Shown here: piece after piece, positions 7,776-15,789 of the stretch
How the letters are laid out: each line of letters opens with the position of its first letter
Numbering within the stretch: position 1 is the stretch's first letter
Assembly: GCA_025356735.1 (NCBI GenBank)
Contig: JANXRT010000349.1
Coordinates: forward strand, 1 to 35,029
DNA: 35,029 bases
DNA from: Acetobacteraceae bacterium
GTDB lineage: Bacteria > Pseudomonadota > Alphaproteobacteria > Acetobacterales > Acetobacteraceae
Direction: 5' to 3'
Program-made: the position numbers and the translations under genes
Notes under the pieces: generated by a model
Seen by the model: the letters and a program-made list of their open reading frames with translations, nothing else
Database searches by the model: none
What the model was told of the DNA's origin: nothing

Positions 7776-9776
7776 ATGATCTTGCCGTTGCTGGCCTGGC
7801 TCGTCCTTGCCCTGCTCATCCTGGCCATTCCGGCGCCTTTTTCACAGCCCTACGTGATGCCGGCCGTCGCCGGAGTTTGCGGTGCCGCGGCAGTTGCCGT
7901 CTTGGGTTTCCTTGCCTTCGGCGCAGAAGCGTCCGAGATCGTGGTGCCGGTTGGATTGCCGGGCGCTTCGATGCGGCTGGCGCTGGACGGGTTGTCGGGC
8001 GTTTTCCTGTTGCTGCTGTTCGTCAGCGCCGGGGCTTGTGCGGTGTATGGCCATGGCGACCGCGAGTCGCTGGCGTTTTTTCCGCTGTTCGTGGCAGCGA
8101 TGGCATTGGCCTTGCTGGCGGCTGACGGGTTTACCTTGCTGCTGGGTTTCGAGGCGATGTCGCTGGCATCGTGGGCGGCGATCCTGGTGCACCACGAGGA
8201 GAAGGCATCGCGCGACGCGGCGCTGCTCTATGTCGGCATGGCGGCGTTCAGCGCGGCCTGTCTGCTGCCGGCCTTGATCCTGTTGTCGCCGGCGGGCGAC
8301 AGGATTGACGGGCTCGGATTCGCGGCGATGCGAGGCGCCGCGGCTCCGGAGGGTTTTCGCGGAGTGCTGGTGCTGGTTCTGGTGGTGCTTGGCGCCGGGT
8401 CCAAGGCCGGGCTTTTTCCCATGCATGTCTGGCTGCCGCTGGCCCATCCGGCGGCGCCGAGCCATTTCTCGGCGCTGATGTCGGGCGCGATGACCAAGGT
8501 CGCGCTGTATGTGATGATCCGGGTGCTCTTCGATCTCTACGCCGCCCCGCCGCCGGCCTGGTGGGGGGTGCCGGTGATCGCGCTGGGCGCGGCGTCTGCC
8601 GTGCTCGGGGGGTTGCGGGCCAATCTGGAGGGCGACGTCAAGGCGGTGCTGGCCGCCAGCACGATCGAGAACGTCGGGCTGATCGCGATCGGCATCGGCG
8701 TCGCGCTGACCGCACGGGGCGGGGATCTGCCCGGATTGGCGGCGTTGGCGCTGGCTGGCGCGCTGCTGCACGCGGTCAACCATGGCGTGTTCAAGACTTT
8801 GCTGTTTCTTGGCGTCGGGGCGGCTTCCCATGCCGGCGGCTCTCGCGCCATCTCGAAACTGGGCGGGTTGATCCATCGCATGCCGGTGACCACCGGCTGC
8901 GTGCTGGCGGGTGGCTCTGCATTGGCAGCGTTGCCGCCAAGCTCGGGTTTCGCCAGCGAGTGGCTGCTGTTCCAGTCTGTTCTGGCGGCGCCGAGGATCG
9001 GCGGTCTGGGTCTGCAGATCGTGTTCGCCGTCACCGTGGCGCTGATGGCGGTGGCGGCGGCGTTGGCCGCGTCCGCCATGGTGCGGTTGATCGGCGTGGC
9101 GTTCCTCGGCCGGCCGCGCACGCCGCGCGGTGCGGTTGCAGATGAGACGGATCGGCCGGCGCGGGCGGCGATGCTCGGGCTGGCCGGAGTCAGCGTGGCG
9201 CTAGGATTGCTGCCGGGGCCGATGCTGCGGCTGATCAATCCGGCGTTGCACGCGCTCACCGGGTCGGACTTGGCGGAGCGTGCCGGTCTTCTCCTGGTGA
9301 CCCCGACCAGCGTCGCGCTCGGCTATTGCGCACCGGCGGTGGCGATGCTGGTCGGGCTGGGGTTCTTTGCCGCGTTGCTGGTGCTGCGCCGGCTCGCCGT
9401 GCGCGGCCATGTTCGGGGGCCGGCCTGGGCAAACGGGTTCGCGGCGTCGCCGGCCTGGCTGCCGTTCGGCGACCCGGTGACGCAGTACGGGGGCGATTCG
9501 TTCGCGCAGCCGATCCGCCGGGCGCTCGGCGGCGCCTTGATGGCGGCGCTCGAGGAAGTTGACATGCCGGCGCCGGGTGAAACCCGTGCCGGGAACCTGG
9601 CGATCCATCTCGCCGATCCCGCGGAAAGATATCTGTTCGCGCCGATCGGCCGGCTACGCCGCGCAATCTCGTCGCGCGCCGACGCGATGACGTTCCTGTC
9701 GATCCGCGCCACGCTGGCAGTGATGTTCGTGGCGTTGGTGGTGCTGCTGGTGGTCATTGCCTGGGTGCAGGCGTGA
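7776..9776 (+). CDS. hyfB: Hydrogenase-4 subunit B-like proton-pumping membrane protein (NuoL/MrpA family)
   Basis: Large polytopic inner-membrane subunit homologous to HyfB/HycC and to the antiporter-like subunits of complex I, expected to carry a proton (or sodium) channel. The Proton_antipo_M core is clear, with HPAAPSHFSALMSGAMTKVALYVMIR near residues 225-250 and further charged residues inside later helices. The 666-residue length is close to E. coli HyfB. The ATG at 7776 starts MILPLLAWLVLALL, a membrane helix. An in-frame start at 7722 lies within repeat R3 and would add repeat-encoded residues. No good ribosome site is visible before 7776; the preceding bases are the end of the repeat. 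First gene of a six-gene operon in which every following gene overlaps its neighbour. Confidence 0.93.
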   Translation: MILPLLAWLVLALLILAIPAPFSQPYVMPAVAGVCGAAAVAVLGFLAFGAEASEIVVPVGLPGASMRLALDGLSGVFLLLLFVSAGACAVYGHGDRESLAFFPLFVAAMALALLAADGFTLLLGFEAMSLASWAAILVHHEEKASRDAALLYVGMAAFSAACLLPALILLSPAGDRIDGLGFAAMRGAAAPEGFRGVLVLVLVVLGAGSKAGLFPMHVWLPLAHPAAPSHFSALMSGAMTKVALYVMIRVLFDLYAAPPPAWWGVPVIALGAASAVLGGLRANLEGDVKAVLAASTIENVGLIAIGIGVALTARGGDLPGLAALALAGALLHAVNHGVFKTLLFLGVGAASHAGGSRAISKLGGLIHRMPVTTGCVLAGGSALAALPPSSGFASEWLLFQSVLAAPRIGGLGLQIVFAVTVALMAVAAALAASAMVRLIGVAFLGRPRTPRGAVADETDRPARAAMLGLAGVSVALGLLPGPMLRLINPALHALTGSDLAERAGLLLVTPTSVALGYCAPAVAMLVGLGFFAALLVLRRLAVRGHVRGPAWANGFAASPAWLPFGDPVTQYGGDSFAQPIRRALGGALMAALEEVDMPAPGETRAGNLAIHLADPAERYLFAPIGRLRRAISSRADAMTFLSIRATLAVMFVALVVLLVVIAWVQA

Positions 9777-10741
9777 TCCCGGCGTTCCTGGCAGCGCTTG
9801 CCCAGGTGCTGCACGTCGTTCTGATGCTGGCGATGGCGCCGCTGCTGGTCGGTGTGCTGCGGCGGGTCAAGGCGCGGCTGCTGGGCCGGGCCGGGGCTTC
9901 GGTGTTGCAGCCATTCTTTGAGGTTGCGCGGCTGCTTCGCAAACAGCCGGTGCTGGCGCACAACGCATCCTTCCTGTTCCGCGCCGTGCCGGCGGTGGCG
10001 TTCGCCGCCACCCTGGCCGCCGCCTGCCTGGTGCCGTCATTCACCCTCGGCATGAGTTTGGCACCGGTGTCCGATCTGCTGGCGATCGTCGGGCTGCTGA
10101 CCGTAGCGCGCGTCAGCCTGGCGCTCGGCGCGATGGATGTCGGCACCGCGTTCGGCGGCATCGGTGCCAGTCGAGAGATGATGTTCTCGACGTTCGCCGA
10201 GCCAGCCATGATGCTGGTGATCTTCACGCTGGCACTGCTCGCCGGCTCCACCAATCTCGATTTCATCGCCGGCGTGCTGCGCGAGGGCGCGCTTGGCCTG
10301 CGGGTATCGCTCGGGATGATCCTGGTCGCCTGCCTGGCGATCGCGCTGGCCGAGAACGGCCGGCTCCCGGTGGACAATCCCGCGACCCATCTCGAACTGA
10401 CGATGGTGCACGAGGCAATGGTGCTCGAGTACAGCGGGCGCGACCTGGCGCTGATCGAGCTCACCGCGGCGCTCAAGCTGCTGCTGTGGCTGACGCTGAT
10501 CTCCTCGATTTTTTTTCCGTTTGGCCTGGCCATCGCCGCCGCACCGCTGCAATGGCCTTTGGGGCTGGCCGTCTGGGTTGGGAAAGTTGCGGCGCTGGCG
10601 CTTGGGCTGGCGCTGTTCGAGACCGCAGTCGCCAAAATGCGTGTGTTCCGGGTGCCGGAATTCCTCGGCGTCGCGATCTTGCTGGGTTTGCTGGCGGCGG
10701 TGTTCCTGTTCGTCAGCACCGGCTTCGCGGCCGTCACATAA
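9773..10741 (+). CDS. hyfC: Hydrogenase-4 subunit C-like membrane protein (NuoH family)
   Basis: Membrane subunit homologous to HyfC/HycD and NuoH, the subunit that anchors the peripheral redox arm to the membrane pump. It has about eight hydrophobic helices. The family motif VDNPATHLELTMVHEAMVLEYSG near residues 202-224 contains the conserved acidic residues facing the arm. The 322 residues match the usual length of about 315. The start is GTG at 9773, which overlaps the hyfB stop by four bases (GTGA), so translation is probably coupled. The stop TAA shares one base with the next start (TAATG). Confidence 0.93.
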   Translation: MIPAFLAALAQVLHVVLMLAMAPLLVGVLRRVKARLLGRAGASVLQPFFEVARLLRKQPVLAHNASFLFRAVPAVAFAATLAAACLVPSFTLGMSLAPVSDLLAIVGLLTVARVSLALGAMDVGTAFGGIGASREMMFSTFAEPAMMLVIFTLALLAGSTNLDFIAGVLREGALGLRVSLGMILVACLAIALAENGRLPVDNPATHLELTMVHEAMVLEYSGRDLALIELTAALKLLLWLTLISSIFFPFGLAIAAAPLQWPLGLAVWVGKVAALALGLALFETAVAKMRVFRVPEFLGVAILLGLLAAVFLFVSTGFAAVT

Positions 10742-11427
10742 TGCTGGCACCCCAGGGTTTCGGCACGTTCGCCTATGATTTTTCCCACCTGCTTGGCGGC
10801 GCGGCACTCGTGCTGTCGTTCACGCTGCTGTATCAGCGCCGGCTGGCCGCGGTGATCCACATCTACGCGTTACAAGCCTGCGTGGTCGGGGCCGCAGCCG
10901 CCTGGCAGGGTTTCGCGCAGAACGCGCCGCACCTCTATGTCACGGCTCTGATCGCATTCGGCGCCAAGGGCGTGCTGATCCCGGTGGCGCTTCACCGCAT
11001 CGTCCGCCGCCTTGACATCCGCCGCCAGATCGAGCCGGCGCTCGGCATCTTCCCGACCATGATCCTCGGCGTCGGCCTGGTCGGGCTGGCTATCGCCGTG
11101 GTGCTGCCCTCGACCCGTCACGTCCAGGCGCAAACGCTGGCCCGCGAGGATCTGGCGCTCGCTTTGTCGGTGGTGCTGCTCGGCATGCTGGCGATGATCA
11201 CGAGGCGCAACGCGCTGCTTCAGGTGGTCGGTTTCCTATCGCTGGAAAACGGCCTGATGCTGGCTGCGGTCGGCATCGAGGGCATGCCGCTGGTGGTCGA
11301 GCTGTCGGTGGCGGTGCTGGTGCTGGTGGCATTCGTGGTTTTCGGCGTTTTTTTCTTTCGTATCCGCGAGCGTTTCGACAGCCTGGATGTCCGCCGGCTT
11401 GATCCGATCAGCGAGGAGCGGCGTTGA
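10741..11427 (+). CDS. hyfE: Hydrogenase-4 subunit E-like membrane protein (NuoK-like)
   Basis: Small membrane subunit homologous to HyfE, with a C-terminal NuoK-like section. At 228 residues with about seven hydrophobic helices it is close to E. coli HyfE (about 216). The start is the ATG at 10741, whose A is the last base of the hyfC stop. A longer in-frame reading upstream overlaps hyfC and is Arg-rich shadow sequence. The motif RRNALLQVVGFLSLENGLMLAAVGIEGMP is typical of the family and includes the membrane glutamate used in NuoK-type proton transfer. It overlaps hyfF by four bases (TTGA). Confidence 0.92.
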   Translation: MLAPQGFGTFAYDFSHLLGGAALVLSFTLLYQRRLAAVIHIYALQACVVGAAAAWQGFAQNAPHLYVTALIAFGAKGVLIPVALHRIVRRLDIRRQIEPALGIFPTMILGVGLVGLAIAVVLPSTRHVQAQTLAREDLALALSVVLLGMLAMITRRNALLQVVGFLSLENGLMLAAVGIEGMPLVVELSVAVLVLVAFVVFGVFFFRIRERFDSLDVRRLDPISEERR

Positions 11428-12881
11428 TCTTTTCCGGCGTGCCCTGGGCGGTGCTGGTGCCGGCATGCCCCTTCGCCGCTGCGGCGGTGCTGGCGATGGT
11501 GCCGTCGTGGCGCGCCGGTGCCTGGATCAATTTCCTTGCCTGTGGCCTGTGCTTCCTGCTGGCGGCGTCATTGCCGTTCCAGGTCGGCATCCGCTCGGAT
11601 TGGGTGCTGGTCGACCGTCTGTCCGCTCACATGGCGTTGCTGACCGCCTTCGTCGCGATGACCACGGCCTGGTTCAGCCTGACCTATATCCGTGGCGAAA
11701 TCGCGCGGCGGCGCCTTGATCGCCGGAAGCTGCGTCTCTACCACGCGATGTACCAGGCCTTCCTCGGCGGCATGTTGCTGGCGCTGCTGTCGAACAATCT
11801 GGGCGTCGCCTGGGTCGGGATGGAGACCGCGACCATCGCCGCGGTGTTGGTGGTGGGGCTGGCGCGCACGCCAAGCTCGATCGAGGCGTCGTGGAAGTTC
11901 TTTCTGATTTGTGGCGTCGGCATCGCGCTGGCGCTGTTCGGCACCATCATGCTGTATCTCGCGGCGACCCCGGCGGTCGGCGCCGGCTTGGCCGCGATGA
12001 GCTGGACCCGCATCACCGCGGCCGCCGCCCGATGCGATGGCCGCGTGCTCAACCTCAGCTTTGTCTTCCTGCTGCTCGGCTACGGCACCAAGGCCGGGCT
12101 GGCGCCGCTGCACAGCTGGATGCCGGATGCCCACGCCGAGGGACCGACCCCGGTTTCGGCGGTACTCGCGGGCTCGATCCTGAACGTGGCACTGGTGCTG
12201 ATCCTGCGGCTGCGGCACGTCCTGTCCGGCAACGCCGAGGCGATCGACCCGGGCAAGCCGATCCTGGCACTCGGGCTGCTGTCGGTGCTGTTCGCCGCCT
12301 TCAGCCTGTGGCACCGGCGCGACGTCAAACGCTTTTTTGCCTTCTCCAGCATCGAGCAGAGCGGCTTGGCGGCGTTCGCCTTCGGGCTTGGCGGGCCTGG
12401 CGCGATCTTCGCCGGGGTGCTGCACATGACCCTGCACACCCTGGCCAAGGCGGCGATCTTCCAGTGCGTCGGGCGCGCGGCGCAGCTGCGCGGCGGCCAG
12501 CGTTTTTCGGACATCGGCGGCCTGGTCGGCACCGACCGGCTACTCGGCCTGACGCTCGCCGCCGGGATCGTGGCCGTTGCCGGGCTGCCGCCGTTCGGGC
12601 TGTTCGCCAGCGAATTCCTCATCAGTGTCGAGACGCTGCGGCACTCGGTCTGGCTGGCGCTGCCGCTCGGCATCGGACTGGTAGTCGGCGGCTGGGCGCT
12701 GATGATGCGGCTCCAGACGCTGTGCCTGGGGCCGCCCGGCCCGGATGTTCGCGGCGGAACCCTGCCGGCGGTGCAGCTGGTGCCGATATGGCTGCATCTC
12801 GCGATCGTGCTGGTACTCGGGCTGGCGATGCCGGCCGCCGTCGCCGATTGGCTGCGCGCGCTCGCCGCGGGGCTAAGTTGA
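11424..12881 (+). CDS. hyfF: Hydrogenase-4 subunit F-like proton-pumping membrane protein (NuoM/N family)
   Basis: Second antiporter-like membrane subunit of the complex, homologous to HyfF and NuoL/M/N. The Proton_antipo_M motif HSWMPDAHAEGPTPVSAVLAGSILNVAL lies at about residues 230-257, and the later HMTLHTLAKAAIFQCVG segment carries the channel lysine. The protein has 485 residues with about 13 to 14 helices, slightly shorter than E. coli HyfF. The start is TTG at 11424 inside the hyfE stop overlap, with a GAGGAG ribosome site just upstream, so the rare start is credible. Its presence gives the complex two antiporter-type channels in addition to the HyfE/NuoK-like part. Confidence 0.92.
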   Translation: MIFSGVPWAVLVPACPFAAAAVLAMVPSWRAGAWINFLACGLCFLLAASLPFQVGIRSDWVLVDRLSAHMALLTAFVAMTTAWFSLTYIRGEIARRRLDRRKLRLYHAMYQAFLGGMLLALLSNNLGVAWVGMETATIAAVLVVGLARTPSSIEASWKFFLICGVGIALALFGTIMLYLAATPAVGAGLAAMSWTRITAAAARCDGRVLNLSFVFLLLGYGTKAGLAPLHSWMPDAHAEGPTPVSAVLAGSILNVALVLILRLRHVLSGNAEAIDPGKPILALGLLSVLFAAFSLWHRRDVKRFFAFSSIEQSGLAAFAFGLGGPGAIFAGVLHMTLHTLAKAAIFQCVGRAAQLRGGQRFSDIGGLVGTDRLLGLTLAAGIVAVAGLPPFGLFASEFLISVETLRHSVWLALPLGIGLVVGGWALMMRLQTLCLGPPGPDVRGGTLPAVQLVPIWLHLAIVLVLGLAMPAAVADWLRALAAGLS

Positions 12882-14392
12882 ACGCATCCGAAATCATCCG
12901 CGGCGGAAAATTGGTGCCATGCCGGCCATGGCCGCGTTTCCTGCTGACCGTCGATGCCTGGGCACGGATGGCGGCGGCACTGACCGGCGAACCGACGTTG
13001 GCGCTGATCGCGTTATGGGCCGACCCGGACCATGCCCATGCGATCCTGCTCGACGAGGTTTTGCTGGTGGTGCTGCCGGTTTCAGTGGCGATCGAGGCCG
13101 GCTTCTATCCCGCGCTGTCGCCCGCCCGCCCGGTCGCCGCCTGGCTGGAGCGGATGATTTTCGATCTGTGGGGCCATACGGCCTTCGGCGGCACCGATCC
13201 GCGGCCATGGCTGGACCATGGAAGGTGGCCGAGCCTGCACCCGATGGCGTCGCCGCCGCGCGGCATGGGACCGCCGGCCGAGCCGCCGGAATTCCTGCCG
13301 TGTGAAGGCGATGACCTCCACCAAGTCGCGGTCGGGCCGATCCATGCCGGGATTATCGAGCCCGGTCATTTCCGGTTTTCCGCGTCCGGCGAGACGGTCG
13401 TGCGGCTCGAGATCCGGCTTGGCTATGCGCACAAGGGAACGCTTGGCCTGATGCGCGGCAAGCCGATTCGCGTCGCGGCACGGTTCGCCGCCCGGCTGTC
13501 GGGCGACACCACGGTTGCCCACGGCACGGCCTTCGCGATGGCAGTTGAAGCGGCGCTGGGGGTCGAGATACCCGCGCGCGCCGAAAGCCTGCGCGCGGCG
13601 ATGCTGGAGATCGAGCGTATCGCCAACCATCTTGGCGACATCGGCGCGATCTGCAACGACGCCGCATTCGCGTTTGCCGCCGCACGCTTCGGCTTTCACC
13701 GCGAGGCCATGCTGCGCGCCGCGATGTGGGCGTTCGGCCACCGGCTGATGATGGACACCGTCATCCCGGGCGGCATCGCCGGCGACATCTCCGAGCACGG
13801 CGCCCTGACGGTGCTCGCCGCCGTTGCCGCCGTCGAGGCCGAGCTGCCCGAGTTGGCGCGTGTCATCGAGAATTATTCCAGCCTGGCCGACAGGATGGTT
13901 TCGACCGGCATCGTCAGCCCGGAGCTGGCGCGCCGGTTTGCCGCCGGCGGCTTTGTCGGCCGTGCCTCAGGCCGCGACTTTGACGCCCGTAGGCTGCCGT
14001 TACCGGGTGGCCGGGCGCCGGAACCGGAATTCACCGTGCGGATACCGGTGTTGACCGCCGGCGACATCGATGCGCGGCTTCGTGTCCGGCTGGCCGAAAT
14101 CACCGAGAGCATCCGGCTGCTGCGACGCCGCCTCGGCAACCTGCCGGAGGGTGCCGTTGCCGTCGCCTTGCCGAACGCCGGCGGCGAGGGTATCGGCTGC
14201 GTCGAGAGCTTTCGCGGCGACATATGGACCTGGGTGCAGATCGACGGCGGACACGTCGAGAACGCGTTCTTGCGCGATCCCAGCTGGAATCAATGGCCGT
14301 TGCTGGAAGCCGCCGTGCGCGGCACCATCGTGGCCGACTTTCCCCTGATAAATAAGAGTTTCAACTGTTCCTATTCCGGGGTGGACCTTTGA
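12878..14392 (+). CDS. hyfG: Hydrogenase-4 large subunit-like protein (NuoC-NuoD fusion) lacking the NiFe-site cysteines
   Basis: Peripheral subunit homologous to HyfG/HycE, a fusion of a NuoC-like domain (residues 1 to about 130, with LERMIFDLWGHTAFGGTDPRPWL) and a NuoD/hydrogenase large-subunit domain. The start is TTG at 12878 overlapping the hyfF stop (TTGA), giving 504 residues. The usual N-terminal hydrogenase motif RxCGxCxxxH is replaced by RLSGDTTVAH at 206-215, so Ser208 and Thr211 stand where nickel-binding cysteines should be. The C-terminal DPCxxC motif is replaced by NCSYSG at 496-501, with a single misplaced cysteine. The protein ends right there, with no cleavable tail of the kind removed during NiFe maturation. 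Domain folds are otherwise intact (EIERIANHLGDIGAICND). I infer an Ehr-type, non-hydrogenase complex; the true redox partner is unknown. Confidence 0.9.
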   Translation: MNASEIIRGGKLVPCRPWPRFLLTVDAWARMAAALTGEPTLALIALWADPDHAHAILLDEVLLVVLPVSVAIEAGFYPALSPARPVAAWLERMIFDLWGHTAFGGTDPRPWLDHGRWPSLHPMASPPRGMGPPAEPPEFLPCEGDDLHQVAVGPIHAGIIEPGHFRFSASGETVVRLEIRLGYAHKGTLGLMRGKPIRVAARFAARLSGDTTVAHGTAFAMAVEAALGVEIPARAESLRAAMLEIERIANHLGDIGAICNDAAFAFAAARFGFHREAMLRAAMWAFGHRLMMDTVIPGGIAGDISEHGALTVLAAVAAVEAELPELARVIENYSSLADRMVSTGIVSPELARRFAAGGFVGRASGRDFDARRLPLPGGRAPEPEFTVRIPVLTAGDIDARLRVRLAEITESIRLLRRRLGNLPEGAVAVALPNAGGEGIGCVESFRGDIWTWVQIDGGHVENAFLRDPSWNQWPLLEAAVRGTIVADFPLINKSFNCSYSGVDL

Positions 14393-14919
14393 TGGTGTGG
14401 CGGCGTGTGCTGCATTCGCTGCGTGCCGGGCCGGCGACGGAGCCAGCCGGGCCGGTTCCGGATGAAACCGTCTCCGCCCTTGCGGCGCGGCTGGACGCAG
14501 CGGCGCAGCGGCGCCTTGGCCGATCGCTGGCGATACGTCACGTCGATGCCGGCAGCTGCAACGGCTGCGAGCTGGAGATCGTGGCACTCGGCAACATCGT
14601 CTATGACCTGGAGCGCTTCGGGCTACGTTTTGTCGCCAGCCCGCGCCATGCCGACGTGCTGCTGGTGACCGGGCCGTTGACGCGCAACCTGCGCGAGGCG
14701 CTGGTGCTGACGTTGAACGCCACGCCGGAACCCAGATGGGTGGTCGCGGTGGGCGATTGCGGCGTCGATGGCGGGGTTTTCAAGGGCAGCTACGCCGTCA
14801 ATGGCGGGGTATCGGCGGCGGTGGCGGTTGATCTGTTCATTCCCGGCTGTCCGCCAAGCCCGGCCGAGCTGCTCGCTGGTCTGCGCGCGTTGCTGGAGGC
14901 GAACACGCACAGGTCTTGA
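14392..14919 (+). CDS. hyfI: Hydrogenase-4 small subunit-like iron-sulfur protein (NuoB family)
   Basis: Peripheral subunit homologous to HyfI/HycG and NuoB that holds the proximal 4Fe-4S cluster. All four expected ligands are present: Cys56 and Cys59 in SCNGCE, Cys123 in GDCG and Cys153 in PGCPPSP. So electrons can still reach the interface with the HyfG-like subunit even though that subunit has no nickel site. The ATG at 14392 overlaps the hyfG stop by one base; a TTG one codon earlier is also possible. The protein has 175 residues, shorter than HycG (about 255), mainly because the C-terminal tail is absent. Last gene of the operon, followed by a strong hairpin at 14928-14959. Confidence 0.92.
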   Translation: MVWRRVLHSLRAGPATEPAGPVPDETVSALAARLDAAAQRRLGRSLAIRHVDAGSCNGCELEIVALGNIVYDLERFGLRFVASPRHADVLLVTGPLTRNLREALVLTLNATPEPRWVVAVGDCGVDGGVFKGSYAVNGGVSAAVAVDLFIPGCPPSPAELLAGLRALLEANTHRS

Positions 14920-14927
14920 AACGGCGA

Positions 14928-14959
14928 CATCGGCCCGGATGCGGTCATCCGGACCGATG
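14928..14959. terminator. Strong hairpin between convergent hyfI and the small secreted-protein gene
   Basis: Inverted repeat with arms CATCGGCCCGGATG (14928-14941) and CATCCGGACCGATG (14946-14959) around a CGGT loop; 13 of 14 positions pair. It starts nine bases after the hyfI stop and lies between two converging genes, so it probably ends transcription from both sides. There is no long T tract on either side, so its strength as an intrinsic terminator is uncertain. Confidence 0.7.
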
Positions 14960-14993
14960 CGCTCGCGTGCCTGCGGTCGGCTGAAAGCAGGCC

Positions 14994-15218
14994 TCAGCTC
15001 GCCGGAGTGGCAGCCTTTTTCGCCGTATGCGTCTTGCTGTGGTGGGTGGTGGCATGCGCCTTGTGGGTGCTTTTATGCAGCGCCGGCTTGGCATCGCCGG
15101 TTGCCGTGGTGTCGGTCGAGGATTGTGCAAACGCTGCCGGAACGGCGGCGAAAGAAACCGGTATGAGAATTGCGAATGCGGCAAGCAGGCGGGGAAGGCG
15201 GATGCGGGGATTACTCAC
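14994..15218 (-). CDS. Small secreted protein rich in His, Lys, Thr and Ala
   Basis: A 74-residue protein not assigned to a known family. It starts at GTG 15218 with a TGGAG ribosome site, and has a positively charged start followed by a hydrophobic segment ending AFAQ near residue 32, a convincing signal peptide. The mature part is about 42 residues, almost all polar: repeats of HKSTHKAH, TTHHSKTH and TAKKAA. Composition resembles the small periplasmic acid-shock type proteins and other Lys/His-rich secreted peptides, which may buffer acid or bind metal, but this is only a compositional resemblance. The clear signal peptide and ribosome site are what argue for a real gene. Confidence 0.7.
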   Translation of the reverse strand: MSNPRIRLPRLLAAFAILIPVSFAAVPAAFAQSSTDTTATGDAKPALHKSTHKAHATTHHSKTHTAKKAATPAS

Positions 15219-15248
15219 GGGGTTGGCTCCAGAAAGGATTGTTACATT

Positions 15249-15285
15249 TCAGATGACGGACGAGAAATCGCCGCTAATCATCTGA
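15249..15285. promoter_or_regulatory. Inverted repeat upstream of the small secreted-protein gene
   Basis: Perfect 8-base arms TCAGATGA (15249-15256) and TCATCTGA (15278-15285), each followed by CGG(AC), lie 31 to 67 bases upstream of the GTG at 15218, within a comparatively AT-rich gap. The position fits an operator or promoter-proximal site for that gene, or a terminator for the DUF1489 gene that ends at 15367. No confident -10/-35 pair was identified. Confidence 0.35.
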
Positions 15286-15366
15286 CGGACAATGCGCAGT
15301 TCACACCCGAATTAGCAAGAACTTCCGGCGCTTAAGCGACCGCGGCGATGGTATTTTAGTCCGGTT

Positions 15367-15789
15367 TCAAATCAATCCGAGCATCGCGAGCTCTCGCCGC
15401 ATGTCGTCGGGCAAGCCGTCCGCACCGACCGTGGGCGCCAGCGCGGAAAGGTCGGCGGGTGCGGCGTCGGGGTTCAGGTAGCGCCAGCCCTGGAACGGCC
15501 GCGTGACGCGCCCGACAACCGCGATTAGTGTCGCCTCAAGCAGCAGGGCGGCGCAGGCGCGCCCATCGTCCCAGCTGTCCGGTCGGATGGCGAGCACACG
15601 TTGGCGCACCACCGTGGCACCAGCGACGACCCAGTAGATCGAGCCGCCATCTGTCACCTCGGCGGCACGTCGTGGGAAGCTGCGGGTGCGATGGCGCAGC
15701 GGCGGCTCGGTCGCGGCGCGTGACTGCTGGATTTGCCCGAGATGGGCGATGTCGCGAACGCCGACCGCCAGTTTGGTCAGATGCAGCAT
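15367..15789 (-). CDS. DUF1489 family protein
   Basis: Conserved alphaproteobacterial protein of unknown function, 140 residues. The family is recognised from the start MLHLTKLAVGVRDI and the motif LRHRTRSFPRRAAEVTDGGSIYWVVAGATVVRQRVL, followed by the C-terminal PFQGWRYLNPDAAPADL. The ATG at 15789 matches the usual N-terminus of the family and has a GGAAG ribosome site; a 30-residue upstream extension is not supported. No signal peptide or membrane segment is seen. Transcribed alone, with the AT-rich region 15930-16107 upstream. Confidence 0.88.
   Translation of the reverse strand: MLHLTKLAVGVRDIAHLGQIQQSRAATEPPLRHRTRSFPRRAAEVTDGGSIYWVVAGATVVRQRVLAIRPDSWDDGRACAALLLEATLIAVVGRVTRPFQGWRYLNPDAAPADLSALAPTVGADGLPDDMRRELAMLGLI

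Noticed and set aside
8537..9259. Long open frames opposite hyfB and many other antisense frames throughout
   Set aside because: In DNA this GC-rich, stop codons are rare in all frames. These frames have Arg/Pro/Ala-heavy composition, no recognisable motifs and no ribosome sites, and they overlap convincing genes.
11891..12877. A longer reading frame that would fuse extra sequence to the front of hyfG
   Set aside because: The upstream part is Arg/Ala/Gly-rich shadow sequence antisense to nothing conserved and fully inside hyfF in another frame. The homologous hyfG sequence begins at the TTG overlapping the hyfF stop.
15249..15285. A riboswitch in the gap upstream of the small secreted-protein gene
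   Set aside because: Only one 8-base inverted repeat is visible, with no conserved aptamer core, so it is kept only as a possible operator or terminator.
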